A stretch of 64,000 nucleotides of DNA from Moniliophthora roreri. Its lineage: Eukaryota > Basidiomycota > Agaricomycetes > Agaricales > Marasmiaceae. The notes under the pieces were generated by a model. It ran no database searches. It had not been told where the DNA came from and was given only the letters and a program-made list of their open reading frames with translations. Each line of letters begins with the position of its first letter. Position 1 is the stretch's first letter. The translations under genes and the position numbers were made by a program. Shown piece by piece: positions 46,247-55,161 of this stretch. The stretch covers positions 139,001 to 203,000 of the forward strand of contig LATX02000111.1 in NCBI GenBank assembly GCA_001466705.2. Reading direction: 5' to 3'.

Positions 46247-46684
46247 TGTTACGTTACTTGCGCAGCAATGTCAACTCAACCACTTTAGCGAAGTATCACC
46301 TCCGTTCAAGTAGTTGTTCAGGTTCAAGTTTGAGTTCATTCAGCAGCTGCTGAAGTTCAGAATTCCTTCGATCATCGCGTTGACACAAGCTTAGTATTAA
46401 CCAGGTCAAGCTAGAGACTCTAAGTCTCAGCTCGAGTGCTTAAATACATTACAACTGCTCTAGTACTTGCTATATACGTAAGAGCGATAAGTCCAGTGAT
46501 TAAATAAGAATTCCTGAGTCTATCGGGATATGAGTAATACAAAAGGATAAACAAAAGGGGACTGGGAAGGTGTACAAGTCCGATGACAGTGGAAGCATGT
46601 GGAAGAAGAAGAAGAAGGGGACTGGGAAGGTGTATGAGTCCAATCGAGTGAGAAGCATAGAAAGAAGAAAAGGAAAATGTAACA
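46247..46684 (-). repeat. 5' LTR of E4
   Basis: TGTTACGTTACTTGCGCAGC...ATGTAACA on the plus strand, 438 bp, followed by target duplication CTATG at 46685-46689. The element-internal side begins TAAGGTCAAGCTGATTG on the minus strand, the place of the primer-binding site, which I cannot match to a tRNA. Confidence 0.9.
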
Positions 46685-46689
46685 CTATG

Positions 46690-46972
46690 TCAGATGATCG
46701 CAATTATGATGATGAACCTTACAACAATCTTGGAGGGGAATGCTGAGGAATCCATCCATAATAGCGGAGAGGACACAGATTTTCTGTTTGTCAGAGTGGA
46801 TCCACAGAAGGTACAGAGGTTCGAAGGTCCATCCTCAGTCGACGAGCGGATGGCTACTGGTTGGCAGCCGACAGCGAGTGTACCGACTACTCCTATGTTG
46901 AGAAGTGTCGATGAAATGCCAGATACATCGTATGATTACGACACTGAACTTTACGGAGATGGAGAGTCATAA
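46690..46972 (+). pseudogene. E3 ORF3, distal part after E4
   Basis: Continuation of 38344-39468. In the knuckle frame: TCAGATGATCGCAATTATG (SDDRNY) to GGEC and a stop. In the +1 frame: EESIHNSGEDTDFLFVRVDP, VQRFEGPSSVDE, ATGWQPT and YDYDTELYGDGES then TAA at 46970-46972. Confidence 0.75.
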
Positions 46973-47011
46973 GGATGGCAACACGGAGTTTTGCCCTTAT
47001 CAGGGGGGTAA

Positions 47012-47447
47012 TGTTACATTTTCTCTACCCTGTTACTATGCTTCTTATTCTGATTGGACACATACACCTTCCTAGCTTCCTTTTCCTTCTTACATCTATG
47101 CTTCTTACTACATTGGACTTATTACACCTTCCTAGCCTCCCTCTTCTTATCAGAATGTGTGTCATATCCCGACTTTGTCGGTATTTATTACTTCATCACC
47201 ATGATCATCGAATGATTAGACAATGTAGATTACTTGATGAGTTGTAACGTATTTAAGCGCTCAAGCTAGGACTCTAAGTCCTCAGCTTGACCTAGTTAAT
47301 CTAAACTTGTGTCAACGCCTTGATTGAAGGACCTCTGAACTTTAGCATCCGCAAAACAAACTCCAACTTGAACTTGAGAAGCTGCTTGCAAAGGGTTCTG
47401 CCTTTCATAAGTAGTTGAGTTGACGTTGCTGTGCAAGTAACGTAACA
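47012..47447 (+). repeat. 3' LTR of E3
   Basis: TGTTACATTTTCTCTACCCT...AGTAACGTAACA, 436 bp, right after the polypurine tract AGGGGGGTAA. Contains a TTTAAGCGCTCAAGC block and ACTTGAACTTGAGAAGC, both shared with the other LTRs in reverse. Confidence 0.9.
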
Positions 47448-48470
47448 GGGATGGATTCTATTCTTGTTGTGGTGGACCACTCCTCTATGAAGAGAGTAAT
47501 TTTTACACCATGCACAAAGAAATCGGATGCCACGGAAATAGCGGAACTATTAATCCAACATCTATACAGATGTTTCGGACTCCCAGACTATATTATATCC
47601 AATTGAGACCCCAGATTCATGGCAGAAGTATTCCAAGAAACGGAAAAACAGTTGTCTATCAAACACTCAATGAGCACTGCCTTTCATCCACAGACAGACA
47701 GAGAAACTGAACAAGTCAACTAAGAAATCAAAGTCTATCTTCACATCTTCTGTTCGAAAGAACAAACAAAATGGAAAGAATACTTCCCCTTAGCCGAATT
47801 TGTGCACAATAATCGAACTCATTTAGTGCTCAAGAACTCCCCCTTCTTCATGATGATGGGATACCACCCAAGAGCCTTCCTGACAGTATTCAAAGAAACT
47901 GACATCCCATCAGTCAAAGAATGACTCCGAGAACTGAAGAGGGTTAGAAAAGAAACAACCAGCCTATTGGAGTTAGCACGACAGAAGATGTTATAAAGGG
48001 AAAAGTGGAAATTAGAAACCTTTAATGTAAGACAGAAGGTGTGGTTAGAAGGGAAGAACCTGGCCATAGGATACCCAACTAGGAAACTCGCCCCAAAATG
48101 AGAAGGACCGTTCAAGATTCTTGAAGTTCTGGGACCTGTCACGTATCGGCTAGATCTACCACATCAGTGGAAGATTCACCCTGTTTTCCATGCAGCCCTT
48201 CTTATGCTGTTTAAGGAAATGGAGGCCCATGGACCCAGCTTCACGGAACCACCCCCAGACTTAATAGAAGGATTTGAGGAGTACAAGGTAGAAGCAATCA
48301 TGGGACATAGACTCAAGAAATGACTCTGAGAATTCCTTGTGTCATATATGGGTTATGACTTGTCTCATAATCGGTGGATCAAAACTGAAGGAATGGTCAA
48401 TTGTCTAGACATCTACAAGGACTATATAAAGAAGCACAGACTGAAGCCGAGAGACCCCATCCCCACCATC
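47448..48470 (+). pseudogene. E2 integrase C-terminal part and chromodomain
   Basis: Fragments HHYYMMMGYHPR-type, QKVWLEGKNLAIGYP, EVLGPVTYRLDLPHQWKIHPVF, YKVEAIMGHR and SYMGYDLSHNRWIK are recognisable. Stops at SN*DPRF (about 47604), VN*EIKVY (about 47721), KE*LREL (about 47923), ML*REK (about 47994) and PK*EGPF (about 48099). Several are CGA to TGA and one is CAA to TAA. Confidence 0.8.
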
Positions 48471-48484
48471 GTCTAGTCACACAA

Positions 48485-49866
48485 ATGTCAAATGCAACCA
48501 CCTCCTCCTCTTCCTCTTCTGCTTCTGGCAGCCAGCCATCTGGAATCCTGAGCCCAGTTCCTACTGTGTCTGGAGAAGGACGCTACAGCAAGAACATCAC
48601 CTACCAGCACAGTCTTCAGCCCAACCCCTACCAGCTTCTCCACCTCTTTAATTCCAAGCAGTACAACGACCAGATCTGAGCAGCCGCTAATAGCGACAAC
48701 CAACTGGAACCCTGCGTCAAAAGCCTCCTTTTCATCTGGTCCCAACAAAAGTTATTCAAGAAAATCACTGAGAGCTGCAGCCTTGAAATCGCGAATCAGG
48801 TCATGTATGCCTGTAACTACCACATCAGGCTAGCAGGGCCTGTTACAGTACCGTCTTCATTTCCTTATCACCCACACTTGTCCATGCTGCCTCCTGCAGA
48901 TCCCCAAGCATTGTCAGAATACCCTGATCCCCTCTCCTTCAGTCTCCTCAACTGTCTCAGATGACAGACAGATGGGAACGGGTACCTCTGCCCCAATATC
49001 CACGACTCCAGAAGTCTTATCTCCTGCCTCACCTCTGAACCTCGAACTCTCGAGGGATGACTTGTTGCCACTCCCTGTGAGGCCACCGAACCCACCACCA
49101 ACAACACCCTCACCTGACCCCACTCCCAATCCCAACATCAAACCTAAGATCGAACAGACTGATAACACCCCCTCCCGAGGACCCACACCCCCAACCACCG
49201 CCGACCCCAGAAGTCTTCAGACGCCTGAAGCCTCTGTTCCACCCCAAAGTCAAGGTTGTGCCTGCGGTTGGCAGGAAGGTGTCAGTAGACGAGGACAGGG
49301 ACAAGGACGAGGATGAGGAGAATCGAACCCCCTCAAGCAACGATGTCCTACTGACAATGAGATTGAGGCCTCCGACTCCACTCCTGACCCCAATGACTCT
49401 GCTTGTCGACTGTGTCTCTGCCCTGTGTGCAGACTGGAACGCCATTTCGCCCGATATTGCCCATAGTACATGTGTCGCAGATGCTTCACGACTCAGCCTG
49501 GGCATACATCTGGACACTGCCCTAACCAACGAAGGTCTTGCCACATTGTGCATAGAGGGTCTGGTTCAAGTCCAGACTCTATGTCGGATGATCGTGATTA
49601 TGACAATGAACCTTACGACAATCTCAGAGGAGAATGTTGAGGAGTCCATCCACAATAGCGGTGGGGACGTGGACTTCCTGTTCATAGGAGCAGATCTGCA
49701 GAAGGTAGGGAGGTTTGAAGGACTGCTTTTGGTCGACGAACGGGTTGCCACTGGATGGCAACCAACACAGGCTGTACTGGCTACACCTACACTTCAGAAC
49801 GTCAATGAAATGCCCAACATCTCATATGACTATGATATGGAACTTTACGGAGATGGAGAATCGTAG
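48485..49866 (+). pseudogene. E2 ORF3: Gag-like accessory gene
   Basis: MSNATTSSSSSSASGSQPSG at 48485, YQLLHLFNSKQYNDQI then TGA, EIANQVMYACNYHIRLAGP, SEYPDPLSFSLL, then (after a frame change in the Pro-rich linker) RRGQGQGRG*GESNP and the knuckles CPVCRLERHFARYC and CRRCFTTQPGHTSGHC, ending SDDRDYDNEPYDNLRGEC with a stop near 49640. The +1 frame (49258-49866) is open for 202 codons over the knuckles and ends YDYDMELYGDGES. Confidence 0.75.
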
Positions 49867-49904
49867 ATCGGCAATACAGAGTTTTGCCCTTGACAGGGGG
49901 GTAA

Positions 49905-50338
49905 TGTTACGTTTTTCTTACCCTGTTACATATGCTTCCCCTTCTGATTGGACACATACACCTTTCCAGCCCCCTTTTTCATCTCATTTATGCTTCTTAT
50001 TCTCTCAGACTTAGTACACCTTCCCGCACCCCTTTTTCTATCTTGTACAATGACTCATATTCTGACAATGTCGGTATTTATTACTTGATCATCATAACTA
50101 TCAGACATATATGTAATGTAGTTTACATGAATGGTTGTAACATATTTAAGCACTCAAGTTGAGACTCTAAGTCTTCAGCTTGACCTGGTTAATCTACATT
50201 TGTGTCACTGCCAACGATTGAGGACCTCTGAACTTCAGCATCTGCTGAATGCACTCTAACTTGAACTTGAGAACTACTTGCAAAGGGTTTTACCTTTTAT
50301 AAGTGGTTAGTTGACGTTGCTGCACAAGTAACGTAACA
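49905..50338 (+). repeat. 3' LTR of E2
   Basis: TGTTACGTTTTTCTTACCCT...AGTAACGTAACA, 434 bp, after the polypurine tract; runs directly into E1 ORF3 sequence. Confidence 0.9.
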
Positions 50339-51135
50339 GTAGGCAATGTCTCAAATATGTGCCTGGACATATTACTACAGGGTGTATTAAGCAAAGATGG
50401 TCTTCACAACTTGCAAATAGAGGGACTTGTTCAGATAGTGGTGCTCTGTCAGACCATAATGATTATGACAATGACCCATACATCTTTGGTGACAGAGAGC
50501 AGTGAAGAGACCTTTGTCATCAACACTACCAAGGAACAACAAGAGTTTGCCTTTATGGGAGTAGATTCCAATAAGGTAACATTAGCAGAACTCAATGACT
50601 CAGTAGAAGATCAGATGTTGACAGGATGGGGGTCCAGCAACTATGACATAGACCTTTACAGAGATGGAGAGTCTTAGAAAATGTCTAGAGCCAGAATCTA
50701 GACCTTGATGAGAGGGTAATGTTACAATTTTCCCTTTCATACCTATGCTTCTCACTCTATCAGATGCCTACACCTTTCCAGCTCTCTTTTCCCTCTCATA
50801 TATGCTTCTTACTTTATCAGACACATAGGCTTACCCCAGTCTCCTTCTTCCTCTCACCATTGTAATACTAGATAGTCAGCATATTACTCATATTTATCTG
50901 ACAGCTGCCACTTACTCTTAGATATTAGGTAGTCAGCAACTGTATGTATTTAAGCACTTGAGAACAGGTCATAGCTCTCCAGCTTGACCTGGTTAACCCT
51001 ATACTTGTGTCTAGCAACAAGAGCAGAACTCTGAAGCTCAGAAGCCTCTGAGTGAACTCAAACTTGATCTTGAACTTTACATCACTAAGTCTTGTGGTGT
51101 TGAAGGGTTGACATTGCCAGACAGGTAACATAACA
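50339..51135 (+). mobile_element. Chromovirus E1 remnant (end of ORF3 plus 3' LTR)
   Basis: 50339-50677 encodes the distal part of ORF3 of a divergent lineage: in the knuckle frame CLKYVPGHITTGC and SDHNDYDNDPY; in the +1 frame MCLDILLQGVLSKDGLHNLQ to YDIDLYRDGES. Then GAGAGGGTAA and the 3' LTR 50720-51135 (TGTTACAATTTTCCC...AACATAACA, 416 bp). Everything upstream is lost or replaced by E2. Confidence 0.8.
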
Positions 51136-52815
51136 AATAAGCTAGAGCCCAAAGTAGTTGAAAAATACTGATTGCCAGTAGCTCTTCTACCTGAACAACA
51201 ACCTCATACACTCTGGTAATTGGTGGGCAGTATCTCTCTTGCTTTCCACCTACAAAACATGTCCCCTTATATACTCCACAATATAAATAATCTAATATAT
51301 CTGTCACAATAATAAAATAAAACTGAGTCAGGTGCTAAATATTATATAAACTAAGCTGTGTTTGGTAATTTCTCTGTCAGTGTCCAATTGTAGTCAGGCT
51401 TTGTAGCCATAAACTCTTTTATTCTTTTTCTAGTACGATTGCAGTCTTCTGACGCTAATTATTTGCAATTTTCTCTATCAAATGGCTCTCCTTCTGACTC
51501 TGTTTGCAAACATTATACTTTCATGCCACTCCACATGGTTCCTTCCTTCTCTGTCTACTATCATCTGCTCTGCAAATGTGTAATATGCCTCCATTTCCAT
51601 GTTTAAAGTGTATGTGTAAGCTCAGCCATGCTGGTCTCTCATCATACAGCTTTGTCTTCTGTTTTTCCATGACACAGGCACCTTTCTGGTAACTGATCAT
51701 CTATTTTATTCCCCTAATTTGATATCAGTATCTTGAGTATCCCCCACTGATAATTTGTCATTTTCTGTTTCATATCCATTTCTCAATAATATTCTCATCT
51801 GTGTATCATTGAAGGCTTTTATTCTTCCTTCCAATTGGGTGTATATTGAAAATATTCCCTTTGGTATGCTTTCAATAGAGAGGTATTATGTGGTGTGGTT
51901 CCCTACAGTTTTTGGGATGCTCCTCTGTGTTCAGATTTGCTGTTTATTTTCATACTAGCAGTGGTCAGGTACCCTTGTATGGCTTACTATCTACCATTGC
52001 TCTGCTAATATTTTGTATCCTTCTCTACTACTTGCTTTAACTAGCTGCTCAGAGCTCACACTAGTCCTCAATTCCCTTATATAATCAATAAAGCTTACAA
52101 CTAGAGTGTATTGCAAGTAAAATAGCCTAAAACAAGCATGACTATAAGTAAGAATAGTGGAATAACTAGAGCACTTAACTGCTAGAAGGCACTAGCAAAT
52201 GCTTAAAAGCAGCAAAAAGCCAGCAAGCACCTGGCAGGTTTGCTGATTGTCACATTCTAGAAATGGTAGCTTGACCTTTTGATATGTTTGCCACCATATG
52301 ACATTTTTCTAATTTGGAAATTGGTCAAAATTCAGATGCACAATTTTTAATAAACAATATCTGGGGAAAACCTGTCTTACATGCTTACTCTACTAATAAA
52401 AAGAATACCTTCTGTAAGAGGACTTCACATCTGAGTGAAATTTGAAGGGTCAGTACTAGAGTGCACAAAACATGTGGTAACTAGAGCACTTGCTCCATAG
52501 AAAAGCACATGACCTCAGAGTCTGACTAAGTTTTAGTTATATTTTTGTTACTACTTGATTGGTCCTTAGCTCAAATAATCAGAGGTAAGGGCCATTCTGG
52601 CAGTGCCCACTACCTCTATGTGCTCAGATAGGTGTACCTTTATTTGAATCTTAGTCATATTTTGTTATTACTAGTTCCATAACTCTCAAAAATATGCAGC
52701 ATATGAATTGAGTGTACCATTTCATTGCATGGTAGAAGTATGGCTGCCTTTAAGTTTTTAGATGAGCAGTGGGCACTTGCACTCTAGCACCCAACAGGAC
52801 ATCTGGACCAGAGCA

Positions 52816-52903
52816 AAGCTGATAAATCATGAAATTTTCTTACAAATGCTAACTAAGCACATGACTTTTGCTATCTAGACCCACTACCACAGGTAGTGGG
52901 AAT
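52816..52903 (+). repeat. Direct repeat, copy 1
   Basis: GATAAATCATGAAATTTTCT, ACAAATGCT, AAGCAC and CTATCTAGACCCACTACC, shared with 53809-53898 in the same orientation at about 80% identity by eye. Confidence 0.7.
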
Positions 52904-53808
52904 AATCAGGGGTAGGGCCATTCCAGCAGGGCCTGCTACCAGGCACTTGTAACATTCTCAAAAATGAGAAATAACACATAGGCTGAGGATTGTATTTTTT
53001 GTAATAGTTGTGGGGGGTAATATTTCCATAACTCATAAACGAAGACTTCTATCCAAACACTTCATCCATACATGTCTGGACTTGTAATCAAAATCCTCTG
53101 TGTTTTAGATGATGGCTTAAAGGCTCCAGTCATGTACTCCACAGTATCTTAGTACTGCAATGGCCAACACCCCATAGTTTACCATTTCTCTGGAATTATA
53201 CTGCCTCATCTTCCAAGGCCTCACCACTATTGACTTGCTTCACTTCCAACAGAACAGCCACCAATTGCATGCAGACATCAACTAGTACCTTCTCCAGTCT
53301 TTTGAACCAAAGAAATTTTTCAACTGCTTTCTCACTGAGCAAGAAACCATTGAATTTCATTAATTCCAGGCTCAGGTAGACCTTGTCATCTCAGGCTCAT
53401 CTGTGCTTGCCTTTGCCAGCTGGCAGGACTTTGTCCTGGCTGACCTCAATTGCTATTGTTGTGAAATGGTATTTTGCATACTCGGACTTGTTTCAATATT
53501 TTTATATTCCTCTTACTTGTCTTATCCTCTTAGTTTCAGCTACTATACAAATTCTAGTATTCTGACATGTTTCATACATATAATACAAAACTTACTATAA
53601 GAACTGTATCTACTTCACCTATGAACAATCAATCAATTCCTTACCATTTTCCTAAAATCACCAATTCATGACAGCTATGTTCCTTTATGGTACATGCTCA
53701 ACACATTCTAATAAAGTTTGGCTTTCATTTCCAAACCCCATTGCCCTCCCCAGCTGTGCAGGCAATGATGGGGAAAGGGAGACAACAAAGGCAAGGCTGA
53801 CAAAGGAG

Positions 53809-53898
53809 AGGCTGACAAATCATGAAGTTTTCTTACAAATGCTGAATAAGCACTCAGAACTTTCACTATCTAGACCCACTACCTATGGTAGCAGGAAT
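53809..53898 (+). repeat. Direct repeat, copy 2
   Basis: GACAAATCATGAAGTTTTCT, ACAAATGCT, AAGCAC and CTATCTAGACCCACTACC, about 990 bp downstream of copy 1. Confidence 0.7.
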
Positions 53899-54059
53899 GT
53901 GCTCATCACAGATGTGACAATCGTAAAAATCATAAAAAGATTGGCATTTAGCTAAACTCCCATCACCAAACAGGCCCTAACTTCACACAAACTGTGGCTG
54001 CTCGGAAAATAGAGCATGTATTTATTGGCTGGCAGAAAACCCAACACGTATGTTATATG

Positions 54060-55049
54060 TTACTTCCTCTTTCCAGCAATGTTCAACAGGGCATGTCTTC
54101 CAGTAAAAACCGTCACTATACCCAGAGCAGCTCCATACCCCAACACCTGTCCCAGCTTCAATTCTACCCAGTACTTGTACATTAACACCTCAAAGGCTCC
54201 CAAGGTGACAATGAAAGGAAAAATATGGGGGGAGAAAAGGCGAGCCGTGGGTTGAAATGAAATTTGGGACCACTACCAGCAGAATGATGTGAGTAATGGA
54301 AGGAGTCCGAATAGACAACTACACGATACCCACCAACCCAATGAGAATAAGCCAAGGCGCAACGACAACAGCACCGGTAAATGCAGCACTTACTGCCCGC
54401 GGAGGTGCTTTCGGCTCCGGGCGGAAGGTGTGATGGATTTCTGGTTGGACATGGAACGAAGCTGCATCTGGATGAACCAGTGTTGGGTGCGACTGTGGCA
54501 CATAGAGATCAAAAAGCTCTATACTGATTGGAGAGTATGATGGGGCACCCAATAGAAGGGTGGTTTGAAGAGGATGGTTTGGGTTGGGCGTTGGGGGAAG
54601 TGACGCAGGAGGTTTGGCGACGTTCTAGGCGTCCAAGTCGGTAAGGCGTGCATAGTAAATTAGAGCCTATACGCACCAGCTCGAATTTAACCTTTCCTGA
54701 TGGCGCAACCCGAAGTGGCTGAATGCCTTCCTCACCTGATTTTGGATCGAAGAAACGGAGGAAAGTTTGTTGCGGCTGAATGCCCTCGCCGGATTCCTTA
54801 TCCAACACAGTAAAGGAGATCTTCAAAATGTCGTTTTGTGTGAGATTGACAGGTATTGAAGCTTTTTGAGCGAGCGAAAGACTGGAAAAGTCGTTAGTAC
54901 CTGTTGTGCAGGTATCTGGTAGACACGCACGGTTCGGAACGAAGCTGATTTCCATCCGAGGTGACTGTGAATCTTGGAGAGTGAAGAGTAAATACAGCTG
55001 CCTGTGCAGTTGAGACAACTGCGAAGAGTAGCAGAGTTGGCCAGTACAT
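54060..55049 (-). CDS. SWP1: Oligosaccharyltransferase subunit Swp1 / ribophorin II
   Basis: Four exons: 54931-55049, 54677-54881, 54334-54624, 54060-54272; 828 nt, 275 aa. Intron 1 (49 nt) has a perfect TACTAAC branch site. Residues 1-18 (MYWPTLLLFAVVSTAQAA) are a signal peptide. The lumenal part carries SLAQKASIPVNLTQNDILK, QQTFLRFFDPKSGEEGI, RVAPSGKVKFEL and EIHHTFRPEPKAPPR, the pattern of fungal Swp1. Three C-terminal membrane segments follow (AVVVAPWLILIGLW, IFPFIVTLGAFEVLMY, VLGYGAALGIVTVFTG), then GRHALL and a Lys/Arg end (AGKRK). It is a subunit of the ER complex that N-glycosylates proteins. Donor GTGGGT for intron 3 was chosen because it alone keeps the frame into GLW. The GRC3 stop lies 112 bp upstream. 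Confidence 0.88.
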
Positions 55050-55161
55050 AGTGGAAGCGGAGAGATGAGTGAGAGCGACGTGGCCAAGCGCGACGCGCCG
55101 TCGGACGGTCTCACGGTTCTCGCTCCAAAGCTTAGTATAAGTGAACATTTCTACCATATGT

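Larger units (their letters stand above)
39469..46684 (-). mobile_element. Full-length chromovirus E4, nested in E3
   Basis: A complete element on the minus strand: 5' LTR 46247-46684, gag, protease, RT/RNase H, integrase, chromodomain, ORF3, polypurine tract (GAGGGGGTAG) and 3' LTR 39469-39903. The 5-bp target duplication CTATG is at 39464-39468 and 46685-46689. All major frames carry stops, almost all at CGA codons of sister copies, so it is inactive. The LTRs differ at roughly 20 sites, nearly all transitions. Confidence 0.93.
35738..47447 (+). mobile_element. Chromovirus E3 (5'-truncated), host of nested E4
   Basis: Order: reverse transcriptase/RNase H (35738-36786), integrase (37019-38185), chromodomain remnant (to about 38240), ORF3 (38344-39468, resuming at 46690 after E4), polypurine tract AGGGGGGTAA and 3' LTR (47012-47447). 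Gag, protease and 5' LTR are missing; the left edge is the TIR element. The 3' LTR runs directly into integrase sequence of E2 at 47448. Confidence 0.88.
47448..50338 (+). mobile_element. Chromovirus E2 (5'-truncated)
   Basis: Starts abruptly inside integrase (GMDSILVVVDHSSMKRVIF), then the rest of integrase and chromodomain (47448-48470), ORF3 (48485-49866), polypurine tract ACAGGGGGGTAA and 3' LTR (49905-50338). The abrupt start abuts the 3' LTR of E3, as if E3 had inserted in E2 integrase. Confidence 0.85.
51136..54059. other. AT-rich, gene-free repeat-bearing region
   Basis: No supported gene; frames are short and full of random hydrophobic codons. It contains a diverged direct repeat (52816-52903 and 53809-53898) and related short motifs (GGCCATTC.GCAG near 52600 and 52915). 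Probably old, unrecognisable transposon sequence at the border of the repeat nest. Confidence 0.55.
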
